Part shown: piece by piece, positions 6,525-17,400 of the stretch | Numbering within the stretch: position 1 is the stretch's first letter | Layout: the number at the start of each line of letters is the position of its first letter | NCBI GenBank assembly: GCA_023436775.1 | Contig: JAEZHW010000038.1 | Coordinates: 1 to 20,051, forward strand | Source: Actinomycetes bacterium | Lineage (GTDB): Bacteria > Actinomycetota > Actinomycetes > Actinomycetales > Microbacteriaceae | Length of the DNA: 20,051 nt | Reading direction: 5' to 3' | Notes under the pieces: generated by a model | Told to the model about the DNA's origin: nothing | Seen by the model: only the letters and a program-made list of their open reading frames with translations | Databases searched by the model: none | Made by a program: the position numbers and the translations under genes

Positions 6525-9113
6525 TCACAAACTTCCCTGCTGCTGCGCAGGTTCCTGCTTGGAGGGCGCTGGCTGCAAATACCGCAGGAACGAGCGGGCA
6601 GACAGTCGTGCCTGCACGCGCCGCCACCACGGGTGGTCGGCCCCCAGCGCCCGGCGTTCCTCGATGGTGAGCTGCCAGATCGCATCCGCTTCGGCATGGT
6701 CTGGCTGGCGTGCACTGAATACGGCGCGGTCGACCCGGGCGGCCAGTCGAGCGGCGTGGGGAGTACCCAGCTGGCGGGCCTGCTCGGCCCGGGTGCGGCG
6801 GCTTGGTGCCGGGCGACCCCAGTCGATACCGTTGTCGACCAGTTCGTCCCATGCCCCCACAATCCGCAGAGCGGGGTCTGGATGCCGCTGGCGGCGCTTG
6901 CGACGGACGCGCTTGGCGATGAGCAGTACGAGCAGCGGCGAGAGCGGCAACAGCGCCAGCAGCACCCCGAGCGCGACGTCCCTGCTGACCCGCAAGATCG
7001 GGGTGACATCGAATTCGTCCTCGATGACCGGCTCATCGCCACCGCCCTGACCGGGCGCAACGCCCTCGGGACGCTGCTCCTGCGCGGCCTCGGGACGAAC
7101 TTCGGTGGGCAGGCGGGGCAAACCGAGCTGCTGTTGGTCCTGCGATAGCGGCAGGGTGTGCTGTGGGGTGACATCCAGCACGCCCCAGCGCCCGGCAGTG
7201 TCCTGTACCTCAATCCAGACCGCGAGGTCACCGAAGCGGCAGATACCATCGGCACAGACCGGCAGGCTGGCATCTTCCGCCTGGAGCCGATACCCGACCA
7301 CAATGCGAGCGTCGAAGCCGAGTTCCCGTGCCACCAGGGCAGCGGCGACCGCGAACTGCTCATCATCGCCGACCGCAGCGACCAGTTGCGCTTCGGTCGC
7401 CTCGGGCCCGGCCTGGTCCTCACGCACCAGCAGGTCATTGAACAGCGCATCGATCCGAGCCATGGTGTGGCCGGGCAGGCTGGGGCGGAAGTCATAGTCG
7501 GGGCCGAGATGTTCGATCCAGCGGGCACTGGCCTGGGACGGCTCCCCCGTGCCAGCCGGGGCCGCGGCACCGGCCTGGAGCGCATGTGACAGATAGCCTC
7601 GGCTGCGCAGCCGCTGCACCGCCTCGACCAGACCCGCACCATCAGCGCTGACCTGCTGGCGGCGGACCCACGCGGTCACAGACTCGGGCACCGCATCGGT
7701 GGCGATGACGCGATCCGTTTCGACTGGGCGGGTGAAGCTGGCAACGTCTTCCGTCGCCAGCGGCAGAAAGTCGATGGTGTAGCCATCGCCCGCCTGGAAG
7801 CCGATCACATTCACGCCGGCCTGAATCGGCTGGGCAAAGAAGAAGCCTTCCTGCAGTTGCTCGGCGCGCTGACCCGAGAAACTGATGCCCGCGAGCGCGC
7901 CCGCGGTGGGCAGCCACAGGCCCTGGTAGTTCTCGACCCCCACCTCAAGCGAGTACGCTTCGTCCTGGCTGGGGCCGCTGAGGCGGAAGGGGAGTCGCCG
8001 GAACACGGTCTCATGCGACTCCGGGCCGAGCGCCGGGTTCACCGTCTGGAACAACTCGCCGTCGTAGTAGCGCAGCACGGCCATGCGCAGGCGGCCCGCC
8101 TGCTGCCAGTCGCCGTCATAGCGCAGCGCCGGCTCGTCAATGAGACCATCGGCGAAGGCACGTCGGTACTCCACCAGGGGTGAGTTCAGGGCGTTGCGAT
8201 CCAATTGCGGCAGAATCGCCGCACGCAGCACACCGCGTTCCGCGCCGACCATCGGCGGCACCAGCCAAACCGCAATCAGGCCGGCGATGGCCACCATCAC
8301 ACCACCGACCACCACTGCGCGCAGCCGCGACTGGGCCCGAACACGCATGCTGCTGCGCACGCCCGATTCCCGCTCGGCGGTGCGCAGGCGTTCGGTGCGC
8401 TCCCGCGCCTGGTGCCACCGCAGCAACAGGATCACGATCACCAACAGCAATGCGCCGAGGGCCACCTCGCGCGCCGCGGGCAGCCGCAGCCCCAACAGAC
8501 CACCCGCCTGTCCCGGCGCGCTCGGCCCGAAGGCGATCGCGAAGCCAAAGGGCGCGATGGCGAAGGGGACCGACAGCACCCACCACCGGTCTCGACGACC
8601 CAGCAGCCACAGCGAGGCACAGGTAGACACGATCAAGGTCACATAGGCAGGCACCAGCAGGCCCTGGTACACCCCTACCGGGATCACAATCGTGACCAGT
8701 TGCTTCCAGCCGAGCACCAGGGAGCGAAGCAGTTCTTGCACGGCCGGCAGCAGTCGGTCCAGGCTCTCGATGCCTGCCGGCACGGCCAGCGGCACGCCGA
8801 GCAACAAGAACAGCCCCAGTCCCGCTCCGAACAGCTGCCACCACTTCCAGCGCTGGTTGCGCGCCAACACCACCAGGCCCGCACTCACGCCAACGGCGAC
8901 CGCGGCCATCAGCAGCAAGCGCCATGAGTCGTAGATCGGCCACATCGCAGCCACGCCCACGGCGATGGCCAGCACCACGTACACCCCACCGAGGCCGAGC
9001 GGATTCGGCCCCTTCGGCGTGCGCGGTCGCGGCTGCGCCGGCGCTGCCTGCGGGGCAGAACCGTGCGCGCCACCGGGACGCGGTGCACGAATGAGACGAC
9101 CGGGGGCTGCCAC
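6525..9113 (-). CDS. TgpA-like transglutaminase-fold membrane protein, catalytic residues replaced
   Basis: The architecture resembles the DUF3488/TgpA family. About six or seven membrane helices lie between 43 and 286, followed by an extracytoplasmic region, a transglutaminase-like domain at about 550-650, another helix near 713-735, and a basic cytoplasmic tail of about 127 residues. Normal members have GDCEQF with the catalytic Cys and DAHAW with the catalytic His. Here the first reads GDDEQF (Asp584) and the second DLAVW (Ala631), while the Asp in LDVTP remains. It should therefore lack transglutaminase or protease activity and may act as a binding scaffold. The GTG start overlaps the DUF58 stop by one base (TAGTG). 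The frame extends 36 codons upstream, but that part lies inside DUF58. It is the fifth gene of the cluster. Confidence 0.9.
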   Translation of the reverse strand: MAAPGRLIRAPRPGGAHGSAPQAAPAQPRPRTPKGPNPLGLGGVYVVLAIAVGVAAMWPIYDSWRLLLMAAVAVGVSAGLVVLARNQRWKWWQLFGAGLGLFLLLGVPLAVPAGIESLDRLLPAVQELLRSLVLGWKQLVTIVIPVGVYQGLLVPAYVTLIVSTCASLWLLGRRDRWWVLSVPFAIAPFGFAIAFGPSAPGQAGGLLGLRLPAAREVALGALLLVIVILLLRWHQARERTERLRTAERESGVRSSMRVRAQSRLRAVVVGGVMVAIAGLIAVWLVPPMVGAERGVLRAAILPQLDRNALNSPLVEYRRAFADGLIDEPALRYDGDWQQAGRLRMAVLRYYDGELFQTVNPALGPESHETVFRRLPFRLSGPSQDEAYSLEVGVENYQGLWLPTAGALAGISFSGQRAEQLQEGFFFAQPIQAGVNVIGFQAGDGYTIDFLPLATEDVASFTRPVETDRVIATDAVPESVTAWVRRQQVSADGAGLVEAVQRLRSRGYLSHALQAGAAAPAGTGEPSQASARWIEHLGPDYDFRPSLPGHTMARIDALFNDLLVREDQAGPEATEAQLVAAVGDDEQFAVAAALVARELGFDARIVVGYRLQAEDASLPVCADGICRFGDLAVWIEVQDTAGRWGVLDVTPQHTLPLSQDQQQLGLPRLPTEVRPEAAQEQRPEGVAPGQGGGDEPVIEDEFDVTPILRVSRDVALGVLLALLPLSPLLVLLIAKRVRRKRRQRHPDPALRIVGAWDELVDNGIDWGRPAPSRRTRAEQARQLGTPHAARLAARVDRAVFSARQPDHAEADAIWQLTIEERRALGADHPWWRRVQARLSARSFLRYLQPAPSKQEPAQQQGSL

Positions 9114-10456
9114 TACATCACCCTCCGACCCAGGAGCTGGCGGAAGTCTTCCAACAGGGCAATGGTCAGCACGTGCACGTTGCCGAACTTGCGATAGCTT
9201 GGCTCGGCCTGCTGGTTGCACAGCACCGCGACCACCGTGACGCCGACCGGCAACTTCAGGGCAATCGACTGCAGGCGGCGCGCGGTGATGGAAGAGCCGC
9301 AGAAGACGAAGGCGATGGACAGGTCCGGGTAGGCCTCGGCGGTGAGTTGGGCGAGCTGCTCCAACGGGGTCACCGGTACGTCGGTGTGCAGGCGGCTGAG
9401 CTCATCCAGCAGCGCGCGCCGTGACACTGTGGCGAGGGCGCGGGCGCCGTAGAGCAGTTGCAGTTCCAGCTCGGGCAGGCGCTCGCCGACCAGCACCGCC
9501 AGTTCGCGGCCATCGCGAATGCCCCGCACCGCCAGGGAACCGGCGGCGGAAATCGCCAGTTCCGCCTCGTCCTCGTCGGCGTAGTCCGCCGGGTTCAGTC
9601 CCAGCACGATCGCCATCCGGCTGCGGCGGGTCTCCTCGAACTGGCGCACCATCAGGGTGCCGGTCTTGGCCACTGACTTCCAGTGAATGTGTCGCTGCGC
9701 GTCGCCCGGCACATATTCACGGATGGCGTGGAAGGCCATGTCGGAGTCGACCACATTGCTGGTCGGCTCCCCCTCAAGGTCGCGGATCACGCCCGCGCTG
9801 GTGGACGGGATCTGGACCGTCTCGGGGTGCACCACTAACTCGTGCTTCTGCTCCCAGGCGCGCTCACGGTGCATGATGCCGATCGGATCGCCACGCACGC
9901 TCGTCACCGGGCCGACCACCACGACGCCACGGCGACGAGTCGGGACCTCAACGTCGTACGCGTACTCGCCACCGGAGCGCAGCAGCGGGACAGCGACTTC
10001 GAGCAGACCCGAGCCGATCGGCACTTCAATCCGGCCCGGCAGCACCGGCCGTTTATTGGCATTCGTAATTTTCAGCGCACCGACGACCGGGGTGCCCGCC
10101 ACCACGCGCGAGTCCGCAATCGCCAGGTCGATGGCGTAGGCGCGAGCCCCGAACAGGAACGGCACCGCCAATACCAGCAGCAGCCAGGCGGCGGCACCCA
10201 ATACGGCCAACTCCACCAGGCCCAACTGCAGTCCGATCGGGAAACCAAGCAGGCCGACCACAACCAGCAGCCAACCCACCGGCAGTACAGTCTCACGCAG
10301 CCAACGGAATGCGCCCGCCCAACTCCGCTTCGCGGCGCGCCACATCCTGCGCGAGCCCACCACCGTCTCGGCCAGCACGCCCGCCGAGGAGGCGGTGCGC
10401 CGGAAGATAGTGGAGGTCGCGTGCGTCTGCGTCCGCGATCGCGTGTCGGTGGGCAC
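9113..10456 (-). CDS. DUF58 membrane protein
   Basis: DUF58 proteins are usual partners of MoxR ATPases, and their biochemical role is not settled. The product is 447 residues. Two membrane helices lie at about 57-77 and 80-102, after a cytoplasmic basic N terminus. The family signature REYVPGD is at 246-252, followed by HWKSVAKTG at 258-266 and the RQFEE segment. The remaining C-terminal half has a von Willebrand A-like alternation of strands and helices. The start is GTG, five bases after the MoxR stop, with GAGG as a weak ribosome-binding site. The gene ends overlapping the start of the transglutaminase-like gene. This tight packing with moxR-like and tgpA-like genes is the standard arrangement for the family. 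Confidence 0.96.
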   Translation of the reverse strand: MPTDTRSRTQTHATSTIFRRTASSAGVLAETVVGSRRMWRAAKRSWAGAFRWLRETVLPVGWLLVVVGLLGFPIGLQLGLVELAVLGAAAWLLLVLAVPFLFGARAYAIDLAIADSRVVAGTPVVGALKITNANKRPVLPGRIEVPIGSGLLEVAVPLLRSGGEYAYDVEVPTRRRGVVVVGPVTSVRGDPIGIMHRERAWEQKHELVVHPETVQIPSTSAGVIRDLEGEPTSNVVDSDMAFHAIREYVPGDAQRHIHWKSVAKTGTLMVRQFEETRRSRMAIVLGLNPADYADEDEAELAISAAGSLAVRGIRDGRELAVLVGERLPELELQLLYGARALATVSRRALLDELSRLHTDVPVTPLEQLAQLTAEAYPDLSIAFVFCGSSITARRLQSIALKLPVGVTVVAVLCNQQAEPSYRKFGNVHVLTIALLEDFRQLLGRRVM

Positions 10457-10461
10457 GGACG

Positions 10462-11424
10462 TTACGCCTCGTTCGTCACCGGCGGCGCAGTGTCGAGCAG
10501 GATGCGGCCGATCACTGCCTCGGCGGTGACCCCGTCGAATTCGGCCTCGGGGTCCAGGATGAGGCGGTGCGCCAGCACGGGGCTGGCCAGCAGCTTCACA
10601 TCGTCCGGCGTGACATAGTTCCGCCCGTGTGCCAGCGCCCAGGTGCGGCTGACCTTCGCCAGCGCTCGGGCACCGCGGACCGAAGCCCCCATCCGCACCT
10701 GTGCGGCCATGCGGGTCGCCTCGATGATGCGAGCGATGTAGTCGTAGATCAGCGGGTTCACGTGGACGCCGCGGGCGAGGTCGATCATGGTCACGATCGC
10801 CTGGCGGTCCAGCACCGGCTCGAGCACCACCTCGGTGTTTGCCGTGCCCTGCAGAATGCGCACGGTCGAGGCGTGGTCCGGGTAGCCCAGCGACGTCTTC
10901 AGCATGAAGCGGTCGAGCTGCGCTTCGGGCAGGCGGTAGGTACCGGCCTGCTCGATCGGGTTCTGCGTTGCGATCACCATGAACGGCGTACCGACCGGGC
11001 GGGTGTCCCCTTCGACCGTGACCTTCCCCTCTTCCATGACCTCGAGCAGGGCCGACTGGGTTTTCGGACTGGCGCGGTTGATCTCATCCGCGAGCACGAT
11101 GTTGGCGAAGATCGGACCGTGGTGGAAGACGAACTCGCCGGTCTTCTGGTCGTAGATCTTCAGGCCCGTCACGTCGCTCGGCAGCAGGTCGGGGGTGAAC
11201 TGGATGCGGTTGGATTCGCCATCGATTACCCGGGACAACGCACGGGCCAGCGAGGTCTTGCCGGTGCCCGGAAAGTCCTCCAGCAGCAGGTGGCCCTCGC
11301 TGACCATGGTGGCCAGGGCCAGTTCGATCACGTGCCGCTTGCCCAACACCACGGTCTCCACGGCGGCAGCAAGCCGAGCGAAGCTGGTGCCGAACCAGTC
11401 GGCCTGTTCGTCGGTCACGGTCAT
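10462..11424 (-). CDS. MoxR-family AAA+ ATPase
   Basis: MoxR ATPases are chaperone-like AAA+ proteins that work with DUF58 or VWA-domain partners in assembly or activation of complexes. The product is 320 residues. Walker A is FPGTGKTS at about 51-58, Walker B is IVLADEINRA around 109-118 with Asp113-Glu114, and sensor 1 lies in VIATQNP. A C-terminal lid (AAA_lid_2 type) follows, with RMGASVRGARAL as its signature. ATG at 11424 is preferred because GGAGG lies eight bases upstream. A longer frame to 11511 would run into the previous gene. The gene sits 35 bp after the Ig-repeat gene and 5 bp before DUF58, so co-transcription is very likely. All nucleotide-binding residues look intact. Confidence 0.97.
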   Translation of the reverse strand: MTVTDEQADWFGTSFARLAAAVETVVLGKRHVIELALATMVSEGHLLLEDFPGTGKTSLARALSRVIDGESNRIQFTPDLLPSDVTGLKIYDQKTGEFVFHHGPIFANIVLADEINRASPKTQSALLEVMEEGKVTVEGDTRPVGTPFMVIATQNPIEQAGTYRLPEAQLDRFMLKTSLGYPDHASTVRILQGTANTEVVLEPVLDRQAIVTMIDLARGVHVNPLIYDYIARIIEATRMAAQVRMGASVRGARALAKVSRTWALAHGRNYVTPDDVKLLASPVLAHRLILDPEAEFDGVTAEAVIGRILLDTAPPVTNEA

Positions 11425-11459
11425 GGATACATCCTCCAGTGGTGGGTGGGTGGTCAGGC

Positions 11460-14400
11460 TCAGCCAGAGCAGGAGATTCGAGCGGGCTCGTTGAGGTCGA
11501 ACTGGTACCAATCATCGAGGCCCTGGAACCCGACGTTCAACTGTGCCTGTTCAATCCAGGGCACCGGCCAAGGGACCAGGCCTGGGGCGGCGGTGAAGGT
11601 GTCTTCGGTCTCTTCATCGATCGGATAGTCGACGACGCTCCCGGCCAGGATGCGGGTGCCGAGGCCGCCGTTGCCTTCCACGGTGACATCGATGCCGCTG
11701 GCCGTGCAGCGCAACTCAGGGTTCAGGAAACGCACTTGGTGCCGGCGATCCGCATCCGCTGGCTGGAACTGGGCTTCGGCACCGCAACGGTTCGGACTGG
11801 TGGTGACACAGGCCCGCACGCCCATGTCCAGCACCTGGCCCCAGGTGGTGCCGATACCTGCGTCCTCGTCGTAGCCCCGATATTCGAGGCTGAATCCAGC
11901 CGGGGCGGTCGGCAGCGGCCCGGTGAAGCCGGTGATGCGGTACTCGTTTCCGACGCGACCGATCTGGTAGAGCGAGCCGCTGAGATCCGGGGCGGACGGC
12001 GGCGCCCACACCATGGCATCGTTGCTGAGTTCTGCGCTGATGACGCCGAAACCATTGGTGGCGCAGGTCCACAGCCGGTAGCGGGTGTGCTCGGCCAGTC
12101 CGTCGCCGAGGGTGATGGCACCGTCACCCGTGCGCGCGGCGAGCTCGCCCGAGACACTGAGCGTGCCGTCCGGGGCCGCCACACACGGGGATTCGACGCT
12201 CGCGGCACTGGTGGCGACGTAGCGCACCTCCAGCGGCAACAGGCTCGAGTTGGAGCCGGCGGTGCCACCCGAGACTTCGAGCCGGTCCGCGTGCTCGCTG
12301 AAGGATCCCACCTGCAAGTTCACTGGCGTCCCGACCGCGCGGATCACGACCGCGGCGGTTGCCTGCACCTGTGTCGTGATGCCGGTCGGGCGCGGGTACT
12401 GGCTCACCGGAGTCAGCACCGCATTGGCGTAGACGCCCACCGGAAGCGTCACGGTCTGCAGCGCAGCGCCGGTCGGCACCGTGTGCGGCGACGCGCCACT
12501 GGTGAGTCGCAGGTCGTACCGTGCGGTGGTCGGATCATGGGAATCGAAGCCGATGCGCACTGTACCGTGGGTGGCCGTGGTCTGGCCCGGGGTGTACACC
12601 GCGGTGATGTCGGGCGAGGGGTCGATGGTGGGCAGGGCAAGCGGCCAGGCCGTGACCTGGACGGCGTTGCGTGCCTCGCCGCCTTCACTCACCGCGACGG
12701 CTCGGTAGGTGCGTTGTTCCCCGTTGACCAGGGGCAAGCCGGCACCGTCGGTGAGGATGTCCGGGCAAATGCCTTCCGCGGTACACATGGCGACCTGCTG
12801 GCCGCCTTCCATGATCTTGAAGCCGTCCACCGTGGGGTAGCTGCTGGTTGGGGCCGGGGTCACGCGCAAGCGAATCCGATCGGCCTCGAATCGGGACTGC
12901 ACCACAGCGAGTGCGGCCTTCGGGTATCCGCGGAAGTCAAGCGAGAGGATGCCCTCGTCCCCCGGCATGCTCCGGTTGCCGAAGTGGTCGGTGACCGTGA
13001 ACGGGATCTCGCAGCGCTGGCCATCCGTCGTGTCGGTCCAGCTAATGCGGATGGAGTCGCGGCCCTCCGCGGTGGTGGTCATGCCGGCGCAGGTGCCGGG
13101 CAGGACCTCGCCGAGGCTCAACTGCGTGTTGCGGTAGATGTTCAGTTCCACCGCGGAGACACCAATCACGCGGGCCACACAGGAGTTCCCGTCGTCTTGG
13201 CGGCACAGTTGCTCGACGTGGCCGCCGCGCGGCGTCGTCGTCGGCGCTGGTCCCACCTTCAGCCGCAGTGCTGCGGGCTTCACTTCGGGATGCGAGGCGA
13301 GGCTCACCTGGACTACCTCTTCGGCGCCCGGGGTGGCGGTGTCCTTCGCGAACAGCGTCAGCGAGTCGCCCGAGCGGGTCACCGTGAAGTGCTCCAGGCG
13401 ATAGGCCTGATCCGCCACCGCGATCTCCAGGCTGTCCCAGTCCTCGGTGCCCCGCCAGGACACCATCGAGACCAGGTTGAAGGAGATCGCCGGTGAGGCG
13501 GGCGAATGCGTCAACGCTGCCGTCGAGCGCAACTCCGGCTGAGGCTCCGCCGGTTGTACCTCGACCGGAATGGCCAACACCGAACCCTGCGACTGCGATG
13601 CGTAGCGCAGTGACACGATGCAGTAGTCCTGCCATGGGGCACCACCGCCCGCAACGTAGCGGACCGTGCCGTTGCCATCGACCAGGCACTCGGCCTGGGC
13701 CCGTTGCCCGGCGGCGCGCACGCCGTCCTCGGCGACGATGATCCGGTCGCCCGGCGGCACCGGGATGAGCTGCTCGAGGGGCACCCGCGTCTCGTTGAAC
13801 TCCAACACCGACACCGGGGTGATCGGTTCGGCGAGCACCGGCAGGAGTTCCTGCTCCCCCGGAATGTGCAGGAAGCCGTAGCCAATCGCCTCGTTCCCGG
13901 CGAAGTCGGGACCGGTGACTTGGAAGGGAATGATGGTTCGGTTCTGCGGCAGCGGGCCCACGATGCGGTTGCCAAGGATCCGGAAGTCGGTCGGCGGCGT
14001 GCCCCAGAACGACAGCCGAAGGTTGGCGGCATCGCCCGAGTTCCAGGCCACCTTGCCGTCCAGCACGTCGATGCCGGCGCGGCTGAAGTTGCCGCGGTCG
14101 GCGACCGTGACAACCGTATCGGTGATCTGCGGGGCGTCGGCGACCACCTCGCGCACCACCCGAAGCACGATCAAGCCAATACTGCGGTCACCGAGCGCGT
14201 TCTGCACGGTGTAGCGGAATGTATGGGTCGCAATGTCCGGACCGGCTCGCAGCATGACCGAATCGTTCGTGGTCGCACCGATGAGTTCGCGCAGCGCCGC
14301 ATATTCCTCCGGCATCTGCTTCGGGTCGACGTCTGGCTCGATGTCGACCAGCGTCAACGGGCTACCGTTCGGGTCCACATCATTCCGCAACGGCTGGACC

Positions 14401-17400
14401 AGCACGGTGCGGTCGGTGCCGCGCTGCACCTCGGCGTAGTCGCTGAAGGCAATGGGGCTGGGGTTGGTGAGCTGGTCGAGCACCAGCACCCGGGCCAGTG
14501 CCGCGGCGGTCCGGCCACGGCTGTCTCGAACCTGATAGCGGAACTCAATCTGCCCCTGATCGCCGAGGATGCTGTCGTATCGAATCGCGCGACCGTCCGG
14601 CGTCAGGCTGGCCACACCGCGGGCAGGCTGCTCCACGATGCTGTCCAGGTAGACCTGGTCGCCATCCTGATCCAGGCCCGTGGTGGGCATCGGGATGAGC
14701 ACGCTACCGCCAGCCACGACGCGTGCGGACAGGGTGGGCGGCTCCGGCGCGGCGTTCTCGCCGAAGGGCAGCACCTGCAAGCGCACCCGCGCACTGTCGG
14801 TGAGGTCAGCGAAGCCGAGGCTGTTCACCGTGTACTGCAGTTCATAGTCGCCCGGCGTGGACGGTGCGATCACGCGCACCCGGTCCCCGGATACGAAGGC
14901 CAGCCCCATCCCCTCGCCGAGGATCAGGCCGTCGCTGCGGAGCACCATCGGCGTACCCGCCGGGGCGATGTCATTGGCCAGCACAGGGATATCCAGCAAT
15001 TCGCCGGCCCGAGCCGTCACCACGTCGTCGACCGCGATCGGCAGCAACTGCCCCGAGGCTTCGACCGCGACCACGACCAGCTCGCCCTGCGCCCGGCCCA
15101 GGGCCGAGCCTGAACCGTCCGAGAGCTCGTAGCGGATCACGCCGATCACCCCGGTCTGGTTGCCCCCCGAGCGAATGCGCAGCAGGCGCTGTTCCACCAC
15201 CTCGACCTCGTTGCCGGTGCCGCTGCGCCACTGGGCACTGGTGACCACCAGCGGCAGCCCCGCCGGATTGTGGACCGCGGGCATCACGTCCACGGTGCTA
15301 TCGACCTTGCCGTGCACGAAGGCGGTCAGTGGTGCGACCGCGATCGCGGCCTGGCTGCGCGGCAAGACGGTCACCCGGATCGAGCCCACCCGCTCGGTGG
15401 TGTCGTCAGCGACCGTGTAGCTCAGTTGGTGTTCACCCGGGTTGGATGCGGTGAACACGATGTGACGTTCACCATCGAGCTCGACCGAGGCCGCTTGCTC
15501 GTTGTCGGTCTTGGCCGCCACCAGGCGCCAGGTGCCCGACACCCCATCCAGGTGCGGCCCGGGATCGATGGCGAGGCGCTGCCCCGGCACGGTCTGCACG
15601 GTGAATGGTGCGACGGTGAGCGAGGGGCTCGGCGTGACCCGAACCACCAGGTCCTTCGTGGTCGTCGCGCCGCGGGCATCGGCAACCGTGACCGTGATGG
15701 TCACCGTGGCAGCGCCCCCGGAGGGGTTCGGGTGGCGGTAGACCACCTCGCCGCCGGCGGTGGCGATCACGGTGCCCGGGGCGACACCGCGGAACTCAGC
15801 CGACTGCAGATAGATAGCGTCACCCTCGGCATCGTGCCAGCCGCTCAGTACCGGTACCGCGATCGCGCCACCCGGTTGCACCTGTGGTTCCGGCCAGGGC
15901 TGCAAGCAGTCGTCGCCGAGTTCGTCACAGTGCTGGGGGGCAGTGTTGACCGTGTCGCTGAGGATACGCAAGCGCACCGTGGCCCAGTCCGAGTACAGCC
16001 CGTCAGTCCGGGTGCCGTCGGTGAGGCGATAGCGCAGGGTCGCTGTGCCCTTGGCCCCGGGTCGCACCGTGACCGCGAGCGCCTGGCCCTGATTGACCAG
16101 CCGTGCCTGCCCGAAGGCGGAATCGAGTCCGAAGTCGCTGTCGGCCACGATCGACAGCACATCCCCGTTGGCGTCGAAATCATTCAGCATGACGGGCAGT
16201 TGCGCGACTGCTCCGGGCCGGACGCCGAATTCGTCGTCCACCGCCACCGGGGCGACCGGCTCGGTGACGCGACGACGATCGGCCTGCTCCTCCTGGTCCT
16301 GATCCTGGTTTTGCTGGCCGAGGCTCCAGTCCAGCGAGGACGGGATGAGCGCGCCGTCCGGCAGCGACCACAGCACCCCACTGACGGTGTCGTTCAGCAC
16401 GGCACTGCCACCAGCCAGCTGGAAGATGGGTTCGGGAGCGCCGCCCTCGGTGGGGATACCGCCAGCGACATCGAGCGCGGTGCCGCCGGTGGCGCTCGAC
16501 CATAGGCTCGCAGCACTACCGTCGGCCGCGATCCAGGCCGCGTAGTCCTCGCCGCGCCAGCGCACCGGCAGCGCCGGCGTGCCCGCGGTCGTGGGCGAAT
16601 ACTCGGTGCGGACCTGCCCATCCTCCAGACTCACCGACCGCAGCGAGGTGGCATCCGCCAGGAGCACCCGGTTCCCGTCCGCGCTCGGACGTTGCAGCAC
16701 CGTCTCACCGTTCAGCGACACCGAGATCGGCTCCGCCTCGCCCTGGCGCCAGAGGTTGCCAGCACCGTCGAGCAGGGCCCAGCGCCCGCCGACCGCCGTC
16801 AGCGCCGGCGCGGCACCGACGGTCGAGGCAGCGACCGCCTCGTCACCATCAAAGTTGCCGTCGCGCAGGTTGAAGCGCACCACCCGACCCTCGTTGGCCG
16901 AGTACATGAACACCGCACCGTTGGGGTCCAGGGCGAAGGCGGTGGTCTGGAAGCGGCGCTGCTCGCCCGGGGTCTCGCTCTCCTGGCCGGCGTAGGGGTC
17001 CAGGATGGAGGCGGCGGTGCCGGCGTCCGGTTGCAGACTTCCCAGGTAGATGCCGCCATCCTGCGTGCGATAGACCACCCAGTCGCTCGCGACGTCGACT
17101 TCGACCGTGCCGCCGGGCGCGTTGTCGTAGAGCGTGTCCTCATTCAGGTCGACCGGCATGCGCTGGTCGATGCGCGCGACCAGGGTGCGGTCGCGGCCGA
17201 GGATCATCGCCTGGCCTGCGTTCTGCTCGACGGCGTTGATCTCGAGCGCGGATCGCACCAGTTCCAGTTCCCCCGTGCTGGTGTTCACCTTGGCAAAGCG
17301 GTTGCCCGCCTGCTGCACGGCCCACACACCGCCGTCGCTCAGCTCGGTTTGGCGCACTTCGTAGCCGCTGGCAAGGATCGCTGCGCCAGCGATACCGAGG

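Noticed and set aside
6461..7642. Upstream extension of the FHA frame to 761 residues
   Set aside because: It overlaps the transglutaminase-like gene in another frame, and a strong ribosome-binding site marks ATG at 6460.
11439..13496. 685-codon plus-strand open frame opposite the Ig-repeat gene
   Set aside because: Composition is rich in Arg, Gly, His and Val as expected for an antisense shadow, and the minus-strand frame is clearly coding with a membrane segment and repeated modules.
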